This document shows positions 1 to 7,974 of a stretch of DNA of 64,000 nucleotides, piece after piece. The first letter of the stretch is position 1; each line of letters opens with the position of its first letter. A program made the translations under genes and the position numbers. The notes beneath the pieces are model-generated. The model was not told the origin of the DNA and searched no databases. It was given only the letters and a program-made list of their open reading frames with translations. This DNA is from Ferruginibacter sp. (GTDB lineage Bacteria; Bacteroidota; Bacteroidia; Chitinophagales; Chitinophagaceae), in the NCBI GenBank assembly GCA_013141115.1, contig JABFRP010000002.1, positions 1,724,647-1,788,646 on the forward strand, in the 5' to 3' direction.

Positions 1-1
1 T

Positions 2-265
2 TTATTTTTTTTGAAGTTTTAATACTACTACTTTAACTAACAATAATAACAATAGCGGCGGAAGCGCCAGAAAAAAAATGGTAAGCACAGGAAAATATTT
101 ATCATCTCCCATTACTTTACCCTGCCACAGGTTTATTTTAACAGCCATATTATGGCCAGAAAGTGTTAAATACACAGCGGCAATTAAAAGCCCAAATGCA
201 ATGCTGCCAAAAACAGCGTTAAGTTTTTTGTTTTCCTTACTTTGAATCTTACGGAAAGTATACAT
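2..265 (-). CDS. Small two-helix membrane protein, unknown
   Basis: An 87-residue protein with two clear hydrophobic segments, at about residues 17-37 and 59-82, and a basic C-terminus. I recognise no family. The ATG at 265 follows an AT-rich leader, and the next gene upstream on the same strand ends 24 nt before it, so the two small membrane genes are probably cotranscribed. The stop codon lies at the very edge of the window. Function is not assignable from sequence. Confidence 0.6.
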   Translation of the reverse strand: MYTFRKIQSKENKKLNAVFGSIAFGLLIAAVYLTLSGHNMAVKINLWQGKVMGDDKYFPVLTIFFLALPPLLLLLLVKVVVLKLQKK

Positions 266-289
266 AAAAAATTATTTTATCACTTATTG

Positions 290-499
290 TTATGGCGTAT
301 TTATATTTTGCTTTTGAGGATTATAAAACCAAACACCTAAACAAGCAAATGCAATTACAAACGGAATTCTTTTTGATAATTTGATCTTTGTCTTCTCTTC
401 CAGCAGTGTTATTAATAATGCACCAACAATTACTATTGCCAGTATAATAAACCCTTTTTTAGCTTTGCCTTCTTTAGGCCATAATTGTTTTTTATCCAT
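290..499 (-). CDS. Small two-helix membrane protein, unknown
   Basis: A 69-residue protein with a lysine-rich N-terminus, a strong membrane segment at about residues 16-33 and a second at about 46-59. No family was recognised. It is followed on the same strand by another small membrane protein. A hairpin at 521-551 separates it from the NHL-repeat gene upstream, so it probably has its own promoter or depends on readthrough. Confidence 0.55.
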   Translation of the reverse strand: MDKKQLWPKEGKAKKGFIILAIVIVGALLITLLEEKTKIKLSKRIPFVIAFACLGVWFYNPQKQNINTP

Positions 500-520
500 A
501 ATTTAAATTTTTTAACTGCA

Positions 521-551
521 AAAGCAGTGCTGGTTTTACCAGCACTGCTTT
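521..551 (-). terminator. Hairpin after the NHL-repeat gene
   Basis: A perfect inverted repeat with 13-bp arms (521-533 and 539-551) and a 5-nt loop lies 37 nt after the stop of the NHL-repeat gene on the minus strand. The T-tract after the stem on that strand is only four bases long. It is a probable but not ideal intrinsic terminator. Confidence 0.65.
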
Positions 552-588
552 AAATTGTATGAAGATGGTTTTTATTTTAGATAGCTTA

Positions 589-1911
589 TTATTCAATTAT
601 AATTTTTCTTATGCGATTATTTGCAAAGTCAGCAACATAAAGCACACTATTACTATTATCGCTAAATACACCAACCGGGTTATCAAATGTTGCAGTTACT
701 CCATCTGTAGCTCCTCTTACGCCAGTTGTTCCTGCAAATGTGGTTACTACACCAGCAGCTGTAATTTTTCTTATGGTGTGGTTATCTAAATCGCATTCAT
801 AAACATTTCCATTTGCATCAACCGTAATTCCAATTGGGCGGCTAAAAGTTGCAGCTGAGCCTGTACCATTAGCCGAACCGGCAGATCCATTTCCTGCAAG
901 TGTTGTTACTACACCGGCAGTAGTTACTTTGCGAATGGCAAAATTGTGCGAATCTGCCACATACAAATTTCCGGCTGCATCAAAAGCAAGGCCAAATGGA
1001 TTATTGAATGCGGCTGCAGTTCCTGTTCCATCAACAAAGCCGGAACTGCTTCCAGCAAAAGTTGTAACAACTCCTGCTGCTGTTATTTTACGTATGCGGT
1101 TATTAAAATAGTCGCCTACAAAAATATTTCCGGCAGCATCAACAGCAAGGCCAATTGGCTCACCAAATCTGGCAGCACTGCCGGTAGCATCTACCATGCC
1201 TGAAACACCATTTCCGGCAATTGTTGTAACTATCCCGGCGGCAGTAATTTTTCTAATAGAATAATTCAATCTGTCGCCAACATATAAATTGTTACTGGCA
1301 TCAATTGCTAAGGCATAAGGCTGATTAAAACTTGCCGCCGCTCCCGTTCCATTGGTAAAACCAGCTGTACCACTTCCTGCAAAAGTGGTAACAACGCCTG
1401 CTGGAGTTATTTTGCGAATGCGGTGATTGTCCCTGTCAGCAACAAAGAAATTTCCGGCACCATCTTTTACCATACTTGTAGGAAAATTAAATTGTGCTGA
1501 TGTACCTGTACCATCGGCATAACCCTGGCTATTGCCCACAAATGTGGTGGTATATCCATTACCAAAATAGGTAAAGGTTGGGCCGTTCACCTGCACACCC
1601 GGGCTTTTTTCAACCTTAACAATCCCGATGCCGGCTCCTGCTGGTACCACTGCAGTAATAGATGTATTAGTGGCTGTTTGAACTGTGGCTTGCACACCGT
1701 TAAAATAAACTTTAAGAGTAGCAAGGTTAACCCCAAAGTTGGTGCCGGTAATAGTAACCACCGTGTTCTTTGGCCCCGATGTTGGGCTGATGCTGGTTAT
1801 TGTTTGTGCCGGATCGGGAGTAGGGGCTGGCGTAGTGTCTTTATCTTTTTTACAAGATGAAAAGATAATGCTGCTGCATAAAGCAGCCATAACAAATGGT
1901 TTAAGTTTCAT
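589..1911 (-). CDS. IPT/TIG and NHL-repeat surface lipoprotein
   Basis: A 440-residue protein with a lipoprotein signal (lipobox IIFSSC, then KKDKD). An IPT/TIG immunoglobulin-like domain follows at about residues 38-117 (start TITSISPTSGPKNTVVTITG). The rest is a run of about six NHL repeats of 50-55 residues. Each has a core like GNLYVADSHNFAIRKV followed by TTAGVVTTLAGNGSAG, which suggests a six-bladed propeller. It is probably exported to the cell surface. The ligand is unknown. NHL propellers of this type are common in Bacteroidota and are usually taken to be binding rather than catalytic. A hairpin terminator follows. Confidence 0.85.
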   Translation of the reverse strand: MKLKPFVMAALCSSIIFSSCKKDKDTTPAPTPDPAQTITSISPTSGPKNTVVTITGTNFGVNLATLKVYFNGVQATVQTATNTSITAVVPAGAGIGIVKVEKSPGVQVNGPTFTYFGNGYTTTFVGNSQGYADGTGTSAQFNFPTSMVKDGAGNFFVADRDNHRIRKITPAGVVTTFAGSGTAGFTNGTGAAASFNQPYALAIDASNNLYVGDRLNYSIRKITAAGIVTTIAGNGVSGMVDATGSAARFGEPIGLAVDAAGNIFVGDYFNNRIRKITAAGVVTTFAGSSSGFVDGTGTAAAFNNPFGLAFDAAGNLYVADSHNFAIRKVTTAGVVTTLAGNGSAGSANGTGSAATFSRPIGITVDANGNVYECDLDNHTIRKITAAGVVTTFAGTTGVRGATDGVTATFDNPVGVFSDNSNSVLYVADFANNRIRKIIIE

Positions 1912-2057
1912 AAAAAATTGGTTTTTTGTTTTTAATTGGGTTGATAATTAGAAAGCTAAAGTAGCAAGTGTTTTTACCTGTGTTAAGGCTATTACACAAC
2001 TGATGCAAATGATGTGTTATTTGCAACAATTGATTATATATGCGGAATATGGTTTTA

Positions 2058-2091
2058 TAAAAAAAGCCGCTGTGTTTTACACCAACGGCTT
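2058..2091 (-). terminator. Intrinsic terminator after the mgtC-like gene
   Basis: Read on the minus strand, a GCCG...CGGC stem with an inner GTGT/ACAC pairing (arms 2064-2069 and 2086-2091) is followed by a run of seven T. It lies about 30 nt after the mgtC-like stop codon and would end the paaABCD-mgtC transcript. Confidence 0.8.
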
Positions 2092-2118
2092 AAAATTTTT
2101 ATACTATTGCTGTTTTAC

Positions 2119-2757
2119 TTACACTTCAAAACTTTTAACTTCAGTGTGGTTTAATAAAAAGTGATTAACAGCATCGTAATTTCTATCTGGTGAGCTGATG
2201 CGGTATAAATAAATAGCATCGTTGTCTTCTTTAACTGTTTTCATGCATCGAAAGGTCATATCGTTGGAGGAAAAGAAAAGCTCAAATTCTTCTTTAAAAT
2301 TTTTACCCAACCCTGCGGCTTTTATCCTGTAATCTTTTACCCTGTGCAATCTGTTGATAAAACGTTGTACAGGTTCCAGTACAAATAAAGTAATTACAAC
2401 AATTATGGATACCACAACAGCTAAAGGATAATTGTGATAACCAATGGCCATACCCAATGCAGCGGTAACCCAAATAAGTGCTGCAGTAGTTAGCCCATTA
2501 ACCGAAATACCTTCTTTAAAAATTACACCGGCACCAATAAAACCAATACCGGTTACAATATTGCTGGCAATTCTATCGGTACTTACTACATTTTCTTTTG
2601 AAATAATAGTGTATAAACAGGAGCCAACACAAATCAATATCATTGTTCTAAAACCAGCAGGCTTACTCCTGAACTCTCTTTCAATACCAATTATGGCACC
2701 TACTATAAAAGCAAAAGATACCTGTGCCGCTTCTTCAAAATAAATAGATAGATCCAT
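2119..2757 (-). CDS. MgtC/SapB family membrane protein
   Basis: A 212-residue protein from the ATG at 2757 (MDLSIYFEEAAQVSF). The family signature GAIIGIEREFRSKPAGFRT is at about residues 20-38, followed by VGSCLYT and GIGFIGAGVIFKEG, with four or five membrane helices over about 140 residues. The last 70 residues form a soluble, ACT-like tail. A longer reading from 2880 would overlap paaD and adds a non-homologous leader, so I reject it. MgtC-like proteins are linked to magnesium homeostasis, but the activity of chromosomal homologues is unproven. It sits 46 nt after paaD and may be cotranscribed with it. Confidence 0.85.
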   Translation of the reverse strand: MDLSIYFEEAAQVSFAFIVGAIIGIEREFRSKPAGFRTMILICVGSCLYTIISKENVVSTDRIASNIVTGIGFIGAGVIFKEGISVNGLTTAALIWVTAALGMAIGYHNYPLAVVVSIIVVITLFVLEPVQRFINRLHRVKDYRIKAAGLGKNFKEEFELFFSSNDMTFRCMKTVKEDNDAIYLYRISSPDRNYDAVNHFLLNHTEVKSFEV

Positions 2758-2803
2758 GGTATATAAATTTAAGCAATCGTAAAGTAAAAGTAAAATAAGA
2801 ATT

Positions 2804-3286
2804 TTAATGGCACTTGAAATAATCGAAAGGCTCTTTACAATCGTTACATTGGTATAATGCTTTGCAGGCAGTGCTGCCAAATTCGCTTATGAGTTTTGTA
2901 TTTAGGGAATTGCATTGAGGACACTCCACACCATCTGCAGGAATGTCGAATTTTTTATTGGGAGCAGCTATACCGTATGCTTTTAGTTTTTGTTTACCTG
3001 TTTCACTCATCCAATCCGTTGTCCACGCCGGAGCAAGTACCGAAGTGATGGTTACTTTATGGAAACCATTTTCGCTTAATGCCAAACGAATATTCATGGC
3101 TATCATGTCCATTGCGGGACAGCCAGTGTAAGTAGGGGTGATAATGATTTCAATTTCTTCGCCATTAATTTTTATATCTCTTACAATACCTAAATCCATT
3201 ATGGTAAGTACAGGCACTTCCGGGTCGCAAACGGTTTCCAGTATTTGTTCAATTTTGTTAGGAGATATTTCTTTATCAACTACCAT
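2804..3286 (-). CDS. paaD: Phenylacetyl-CoA epoxidase subunit PaaD
   Basis: A 160-residue protein. The N-terminal half is a MIP18/DUF59 domain (VCDPEVPVLTIMDLGIVRDI, then TPTYTGCPAMDMI). The C-terminus carries four metal-binding cysteines in two CxxC pairs (CPQC and CNDC) plus a final C. PaaD is required for the epoxidase multicomponent enzyme and, from its DUF59 domain, is thought to help in Fe-S or metal-centre assembly. Its start overlaps the end of paaC by 7 nt, which indicates translational coupling. It is the last of four contiguous paa genes here. Confidence 0.93.
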   Translation of the reverse strand: MVVDKEISPNKIEQILETVCDPEVPVLTIMDLGIVRDIKINGEEIEIIITPTYTGCPAMDMIAMNIRLALSENGFHKVTITSVLAPAWTTDWMSETGKQKLKAYGIAAPNKKFDIPADGVECPQCNSLNTKLISEFGSTACKALYQCNDCKEPFDYFKCH

Positions 3287-4011
3287 GTGGAATTTGGATA
3301 GGCTCGTTGTACATATTGCAGTTCTGCTAAAATATAACCCAGGTGTTCGGTATGTACACCTTGTTTGCCGCCGGTTTGCATGAAAACATTTTCAGGCAAT
3401 GGCAATGAGGATTCTTCAAAAATTGTTTTTACCTTTTGCTCCCATTCGTTTTTTAAACTTATTATATCAACTGCTGTTTCATAAGCTGCAGGCACAAACA
3501 TTTCTCCGGTATATCTCCACAGCTCATCAATAGCTTTTAGCATTCTCGATCTGCTTTCTCCGGTTCCATCACCTAGACGAACCACCCATTCGCTGCTCCA
3601 GCGTAAATGATATTTTATTTCTTTTAAGGCTTTAGCGCTAATGGCTGCTAACTGTTCATCTTTACTATTTTGCAATTTCTCAAATAATAAATACTGGTAT
3701 TGGCTAAAAAAATATTGCCTTAAAATGGTTTGTCCCCAATCGCCATTAGGCTGCTCCACCAATAACAGGTTTTTAAATTCTCTTTCTTTTCTTAAGTAAG
3801 CCAGTTTGTCTTCATCTGTATCACCGCCAATTAATATTGCAGCATATTGATAAAAATTTCTTGATTGCCCCAACAGATCTAATGAAATATTGGTGATGGC
3901 AATATCCTGTTCCAGTATTGGCCCGTGCCCACACCATTCCGCATTGCGTTGTGCAAGAATTAAAGTAGTATCTGCAAGATGTAATATGTGATCTATTAAT
4001 TTATTCTCCAT
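3280..4011 (-). CDS. paaC: Phenylacetyl-CoA epoxidase structural subunit PaaC
   Basis: A 243-residue ferritin-like protein matching the non-catalytic partner of PaaA. Typical stretches are AEWCGHGPILEQDIAITNIS, FLLVEQPNGDWGQTI-like and EIKYHLRWSSEWVVRLGDGT. In the known complex PaaA and PaaC form the heterotetrameric core that epoxidises the ring of phenylacetyl-CoA. The gene overlaps paaD and is separated from paaB by 27 nt that are filled by a short GC-rich palindrome. Confidence 0.93.
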   Translation of the reverse strand: MENKLIDHILHLADTTLILAQRNAEWCGHGPILEQDIAITNISLDLLGQSRNFYQYAAILIGGDTDEDKLAYLRKEREFKNLLLVEQPNGDWGQTILRQYFFSQYQYLLFEKLQNSKDEQLAAISAKALKEIKYHLRWSSEWVVRLGDGTGESRSRMLKAIDELWRYTGEMFVPAAYETAVDIISLKNEWEQKVKTIFEESSLPLPENVFMQTGGKQGVHTEHLGYILAELQYVQRAYPNSTW

Positions 4012-4018
4012 AATAGTT

Positions 4019-4037
4019 CCCCTTCTGGGGCCAGGGG
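4019..4037. repeat. GC-rich palindromic intergenic repeat
   Basis: Read on the minus strand this is CCCCTGGCCCCAGAAGGGG, a compact imperfect palindrome between paaB and paaC. It resembles the larger CCCTCCCCT/AGGGGAGGG palindrome at 47316-47347. It is probably a dispersed REP-like element. It is GC-rich compared with its surroundings. Confidence 0.55.
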
Positions 4038-4038
4038 T

Positions 4039-4404
4039 TTACATGTGGTTTACTTCGTCGGGTAAATTGTAAAATGTAGGGTGCCGGTAAATTTTATCCA
4101 CTGCCGGTTCATACAATTCTCCTGCTTCTTCGGGGTTTGATGCCGTAATATATTTACTTTCCACTACCCAAATGCTTACGCCTTCTTGTCTTCTGGTGTA
4201 AACATCTCTTGCATTTTCAATAGCCATTTGTGCATCGGCTGCATGCAGGCTGCCTACATGCTTATGATCTAATCCTTGTTTGCTGCGGATAAAAATTTCC
4301 CAAAGCGGCCAGGCGGTAGTATCATGTTCTGTTTTATAAGTACTGGCTGATGATTTTTCTTCAGGAATATCGCCGTAATAAAATTTTCTGATTTGTATGT
4401 TCAT
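4039..4404 (-). CDS. paaB: Phenylacetyl-CoA epoxidase subunit PaaB
   Basis: A 121-residue protein of the small PaaB family. The core WPLWEIFIRSKQGLDHKHVG is followed by SLHAADAQMAIENARDVYTR and then WVVESKYI. PaaB is needed for activity of the multicomponent epoxidase and may link the reductase to the PaaAC core. It is longer than the usual 95 or so residues because of an N-terminal insertion (about residues 10-30) and a C-terminal tail. It lies 21 nt after paaA. Confidence 0.92.
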   Translation of the reverse strand: MNIQIRKFYYGDIPEEKSSASTYKTEHDTTAWPLWEIFIRSKQGLDHKHVGSLHAADAQMAIENARDVYTRRQEGVSIWVVESKYITASNPEEAGELYEPAVDKIYRHPTFYNLPDEVNHM

Positions 4405-4425
4405 TTGAATTGCTATTAAATGTTA

Positions 4426-5373
4426 TTAAGCAGCTTCCTGTTTTTTCTGATTAGCTTTTTTATCTGCATAAGCCATTGCGGCTTCTCTTACCCATTTGCC
4501 CTCTTCATGTGCTTTACGCCTTGCTTCTAATCTTTGTTTATTACACGGCCCGTTGCCTTTTACTACTGCCCAAAATTCGGCCCAGTTTATTTCACCAAAA
4601 TCATTATGTTTTCTTTGTTCATTCCACTTTAATTTATCATCAGGTAATTGCATACCCAATAATTTTATCTGTTCGGCAATCATATCCACAAACTGCTGGC
4701 GCAATTCATCATTTGTTTTGCGTTTTATTTTCCACTTCATACTTTGATCGCTGTTGGTGCTTTCGCTATCCTTGGGCCCAAACATCATTAACGAAGGCCA
4801 CCACCAACGATTGATCGCATCCTGGCACATGGCTTTTTGTTCTTCTGTACCCTGCGATAAAACCAGTAAAGATTCAAAGCCCTGGCGCTGGTGAAAACTT
4901 TCTTCTTTACAAATACGTACCATGGCTCTTGCATAAGGGCCGTAACTGGTACGGCACAGCATTACCTGATTTAATATTGCAGCACCATCTACCAACCAAC
5001 CTACCGCACCCATATCGGCCCAGGTTAATGTAGGATAATTAAAAATAGAGGAATATTTTGCTTTGCCGCTATGCAGGTCGTTGATCATTTCATCTCTTGA
5101 AGTGCCTAAAGTTTCTGCTGCGCTGTACAGGTACAAACCGTGGCCAGCCTCATCCTGTACTTTGGCAATTAAAATGGCTTTGCGTTTTAATGATGGCGCC
5201 CTGCTGATCCAATTGCCTTCGGGTAGCATACCCACAATTTCGCTGTGTGCATGCTGGCTTATCTGGCGGATGTTGGTTTTGCGGTAAGCATCCGGCATCC
5301 AGTTTTTTGGTTCAATCTTTATTTCACTATCAATAGCATCCTGAAATATTTTTTCGAGATCCTGTACAGACAT
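4426..5373 (-). CDS. paaA: Phenylacetyl-CoA epoxidase catalytic subunit PaaA
   Basis: A 315-residue di-iron monooxygenase subunit. Two ExxH motifs are visible: E75/H78 in [16 protein letters not shown] and E158/H161 in [13 protein letters not shown]. Further ligands are probably E45 and the acidic residues in between. It converts phenylacetyl-CoA to ring-1,2-epoxyphenylacetyl-CoA, the first ring-activating step of aerobic phenylacetate breakdown. It heads paaABCD. The reductase gene paaE is encoded separately with tetR at 6176. The ligase, isomerase and ring-opening genes (paaK, paaG, paaZ) are not in this window. A palindrome at 5411-5426 covers the likely promoter. Confidence 0.96.
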   Translation of the reverse strand: MSVQDLEKIFQDAIDSEIKIEPKNWMPDAYRKTNIRQISQHAHSEIVGMLPEGNWISRAPSLKRKAILIAKVQDEAGHGLYLYSAAETLGTSRDEMINDLHSGKAKYSSIFNYPTLTWADMGAVGWLVDGAAILNQVMLCRTSYGPYARAMVRICKEESFHQRQGFESLLVLSQGTEEQKAMCQDAINRWWWPSLMMFGPKDSESTNSDQSMKWKIKRKTNDELRQQFVDMIAEQIKLLGMQLPDDKLKWNEQRKHNDFGEINWAEFWAVVKGNGPCNKQRLEARRKAHEEGKWVREAAMAYADKKANQKKQEAA

Positions 5374-5406
5374 ATATATTGTTATTTATGCAGTAAAAAT
5401 AATATA

Positions 5407-5426
5407 AAAAACTAACAACTGTTAGT
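5407..5426 (-). promoter_or_regulatory. Predicted TetR operator and -7 box of paaABCD
   Basis: The 16-mer ACTAACAACTGTTAGT at 5411-5426 has 7-bp inverted arms around two bases. Its minus-strand end merges into TAGTTTTT (5407-5414), close to the Bacteroidota -7 box TAnnTTTG. A near-identical site lies before tetR at 7889-7904. All four differences between the copies are transitions at central positions. A repressor bound here would cover the paaA promoter. Confidence 0.7.
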
Positions 5427-5434
5427 GTAAAAGG

Positions 5435-5467
5435 TTGTATTAAATAATAACAATAAAATACCTTTTG
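5435..5467 (+). promoter_or_regulatory. Candidate promoter of the outer-membrane protein gene
   Basis: TTG at 5435-5437 and TACCTTTTG at 5459-5467 are spaced by 21 bp, which fits the Bacteroidota -33/-7 arrangement apart from one extra T in the -7 box. It lies 53 nt before the ATG at 5520. The paaA operator is just upstream, so both divergent genes could respond to the same regulator. Confidence 0.45.
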
Positions 5468-5519
5468 TTGGGTACTTAATAAAATAGCAGCTTGTTTTAT
5501 GTTTACAAAAAAATTAAAC

Positions 5520-6155
5520 ATGAAAGCAAAGTTGTTATTTCTCTTCTTTTTTAGTTGCAGCATTGTAACCGCACAAAACAATAACCCGGTTTATTTAAAG
5601 GGAGATTTTGGCTCCAGCAATGTAAAAACCAACGGAGGTAAAGGCAATGGCGATTTTGCATTTGGTATCGGACTGGAATCTTACGTGGGAATAAAAAAAC
5701 TTAAAAATGCTACGCTTGCTTTAAACCCGGTGGTATCTTATTTAAAAACAGGGTACGAAACTACAGTGGGCGGTAAGGTAGTAGTGAATTATATTAATGT
5801 AGCAGTACCGGTTTCTTTTGTGGTAAACCCTCCCAATGGCGGCGAAGAAATGGGTGTTGCTTTTGGCGCAGGGCCATTTGTGGGAGTGGCTGCATCGGGT
5901 AAGTTTAAAGTATTAACTACCGACCCATTTAAAAAAATGAGTTTTGGTAATGGTACTGCAGATAACAGGAAAACTATTGATGCCGGCTTAACATTAAAAT
6001 CTTCAGTAAGAATAAAAAAATTAAACCTTGGTATGCAATACAATATTGGGTTAACCAACCTTGTACCCAACGACAGGATTGCCAACGGCGCTTACATAAA
6101 AAGTAAAAACTTTTTGTTTTACGCCTCTTATGCAATATTTGGTGCAAAAAAATAA
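5520..6155 (+). CDS. Outer-membrane beta-barrel protein (porin-like)
   Basis: A secreted protein of 211 residues from the ATG at 5520. The signal peptide ends around IVTAQ. Amphipathic beta-strands follow, such as GDFAFGIGLESYVGI, VNYINVAVPVSFVV and LNLGMQYNIGLTNLV. The C-terminus FLFYASYAIFGAKK resembles barrel-closing strands. It belongs to the small OmpA-like or PorT-like barrel group. An in-frame ATG at 5499 would add seven residues. It is divergent from paaA and convergent with paaE, so it is inserted in the phenylacetate locus. A link to uptake of aromatic substrate is only a guess. Confidence 0.75.
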   Translation: MKAKLLFLFFFSCSIVTAQNNNPVYLKGDFGSSNVKTNGGKGNGDFAFGIGLESYVGIKKLKNATLALNPVVSYLKTGYETTVGGKVVVNYINVAVPVSFVVNPPNGGEEMGVAFGAGPFVGVAASGKFKVLTTDPFKKMSFGNGTADNRKTIDAGLTLKSSVRIKKLNLGMQYNIGLTNLVPNDRIANGAYIKSKNFLFYASYAIFGAKK

Positions 6156-6175
6156 TGAGATAGTTGTACAGGGTT

Positions 6176-7249
6176 TTATTTGATGTCGAAATCAACTACT
6201 ACTTTTTTTGTGGTAGGGTGGCTTTGACAGGTAAGGATAAAACCCTGTTCAATTTCTTCCTGCTCTAACCCCCAGTTTACATCCATTTTTACTTCACCTT
6301 CTATAAGTTTAGCTTTGCAGGTACAGCATACACCACCTTTACAGGCAAAAGGTAAATCGGCACCTTGCTGCAGAGCGGCATCTAAAATGTTACCGGCATT
6401 TATTCCCAGGTCAAAGTCAAAACTTCTGCCATCCAGCTTTACAGTTATTTTGCTTTTTGGTCCGCTGCTTGTGTCTTCGGTAGTTTGTACTTTATTTACT
6501 TTGCTGCCCGGAGTTCCAAATAACTCAAAATGTATTTTCTTTTTATCAATGCCTTGTTGTTCTAAAAAATCCTTCACACAAAAGATCATTGTTTCGGGCC
6601 CGCAAATAAAAAACTCATCAACACTTTTATAATTCACCAGTTTATTTAATTCTATTAATTTTTGATGATCAATTCTGCCGTAGTTTATCGGGGCATCTGT
6701 TTTTTCTCTGCTTAGTATGTTGATGAAATTAAAGCGCTGCAGGTATTTATTTTTTAAGCCTTCCAATTCTTCAAAAAAAATAATAGAAGAACGGCTGCGG
6801 TTGCCAAATATTAATGTAAAACTACTTTGCAGCTCAGTTTGTAAAGTAGCTTTAATAATAGAAAGTACCGGAGTAATGCCACTGCCAGCGGCAAAAGCTA
6901 CATACTGCTTGCAATGTTGTGCCTGTAGTTTGGTATTAAATTTTCCTGTGGGTGGCAGCACTTCTATCTCATCGCCAGCCTTTAAAATGTCGTTGGCAAA
7001 GCATGAAAATTTTCCACCTTCAACTTTTTTTACTGCAACCCTTAATTCATTTTCAAACGGTGCAGCGCATATAGAATATGAGCGGCGTACTTCTTCGCCA
7101 TCAATATTTTTTTTAAGGGTAATATTTTGCCCGTGCTCAAATGCAAATACTGTTTTTAATGCTTCAGGAATTACAAATGAAACAGAAACACAATCCGGTG
7201 TTTCTTTCTTTATTGATTTGATCTTTAACGTATGAAAATGAACTGCCAT
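6176..7249 (-). CDS. paaE: Phenylacetyl-CoA epoxidase reductase PaaE
   Basis: A 357-residue class IA oxidoreductase. The N-terminal FAD domain has the flavin motif RRSYS. The NAD(P) domain has AAGSGITPVLSIIKA, followed by IFGNRSRSSIIFFEEL. The C-terminal plant-type ferredoxin domain has CKGGVCCTC and a distal cysteine in LTCQSHP. It passes electrons from NADPH to the PaaA di-iron site. It starts 4 nt after the tetR gene and shares its promoter, not that of paaABCD. Confidence 0.95.
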   Translation of the reverse strand: MAVHFHTLKIKSIKKETPDCVSVSFVIPEALKTVFAFEHGQNITLKKNIDGEEVRRSYSICAAPFENELRVAVKKVEGGKFSCFANDILKAGDEIEVLPPTGKFNTKLQAQHCKQYVAFAAGSGITPVLSIIKATLQTELQSSFTLIFGNRSRSSIIFFEELEGLKNKYLQRFNFINILSREKTDAPINYGRIDHQKLIELNKLVNYKSVDEFFICGPETMIFCVKDFLEQQGIDKKKIHFELFGTPGSKVNKVQTTEDTSSGPKSKITVKLDGRSFDFDLGINAGNILDAALQQGADLPFACKGGVCCTCKAKLIEGEVKMDVNWGLEQEEIEQGFILTCQSHPTTKKVVVDFDIK

Positions 7250-7253
7250 AAAA

Positions 7254-7871
7254 TTATTTTTTGTGCTTTTGGGTTTGCAGAAGTAATGTCATGCCTTTTA
7301 ATAAATGAGTTACCATATCATCTTCCAAAACCTTGGTGCTGATATTTTTTTTATGCCTTTGCCAAAACTCCAATCCTCTAACAGCAGATAATATTGTAAG
7401 CACTGCCACATAAGGATTGATATTTTTTAATTCTTTTCTTTTAACCCCCTCTTCAATTATTGCTACCAGATGTTTTTCGTAATTGCGTCGCTGGTTTAAA
7501 AAATTGCTTAAAAAAGGCTCCTGTAAATACTTCCACTCATGATTGGCCACAAAAATTTCATCAAATTCACCCAGCATCATATTAATATGAAAACGGATGA
7601 TCAACTCAAGTTTACCGGTAACGGTGTTGTTTGTATTTTCTACATGGTTAAGCTGGCTGGTAAACTGGTTGGCTACTTTAAAGCAAATAATTTGCAGTAA
7701 TTCGCTTTTACTCCCAATATGATTGTACAAGCTCGGCGCTTCTACACCAACATCTTCGGCAAGCTCTCTCATTGATGCGGCATTAAACCCCTTTATTCTA
7801 AAAAGAGATGCTGCTTTTTTTATGATGACCTCTTTTTTACTGGTATTTTTTTCGGGCTTTATTTTGGCCAT
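7254..7871 (-). CDS. TetR/AcrR family regulator of phenylacetate genes
   Basis: A 205-residue protein from the ATG at 7871. The N-terminal helix-turn-helix is at about residues 15-60 (AASLFRIKGFNAASMRELAE, then VEAPSLYNHIGSKSELL), typical of TetR. The C-terminal ligand domain is all-helical and not diagnostic. It lies directly upstream of paaE in the same transcript, and matched palindromes cover its own promoter and that of paaA. It is therefore likely a PaaR-type repressor relieved by phenylacetyl-CoA. The ligand is inferred from context and from known PaaR proteins, not from the sequence. Confidence 0.88.
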   Translation of the reverse strand: MAKIKPEKNTSKKEVIIKKAASLFRIKGFNAASMRELAEDVGVEAPSLYNHIGSKSELLQIICFKVANQFTSQLNHVENTNNTVTGKLELIIRFHINMMLGEFDEIFVANHEWKYLQEPFLSNFLNQRRNYEKHLVAIIEEGVKRKELKNINPYVAVLTILSAVRGLEFWQRHKKNISTKVLEDDMVTHLLKGMTLLLQTQKHKK

Positions 7872-7884
7872 TAACAATTTTTTA

Positions 7885-7904
7885 CAAAACTAACGGTTAT
7901 TAGT
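7885..7904 (-). promoter_or_regulatory. Predicted TetR operator and -7 box of tetR-paaE
   Basis: ACTAACGGTTATTAGT at 7889-7904 matches the paaA-side palindrome at 12 of 16 positions. On the minus strand it overlaps a perfect TAnnTTTG box, TAGTTTTG, at 7885-7892, which is 13 nt before the start codon. This is the geometry expected for autorepression. Confidence 0.72.
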
Positions 7905-7974
7905 TTTTGTAATTTACATTTTATATATTTTCTGCAAGCATAAATTACTATTTTTACCATGCAAAAAGTGAACC

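Noticed and set aside
2758..2880. 41-residue extension of the MgtC-like protein
   Set aside because: It overlaps paaD and is not part of the family; the ATG at 2757 fits better.
6717..7235. 172-codon open frame opposite paaE
   Set aside because: It lies fully antisense to a well-supported gene and shows no domain.
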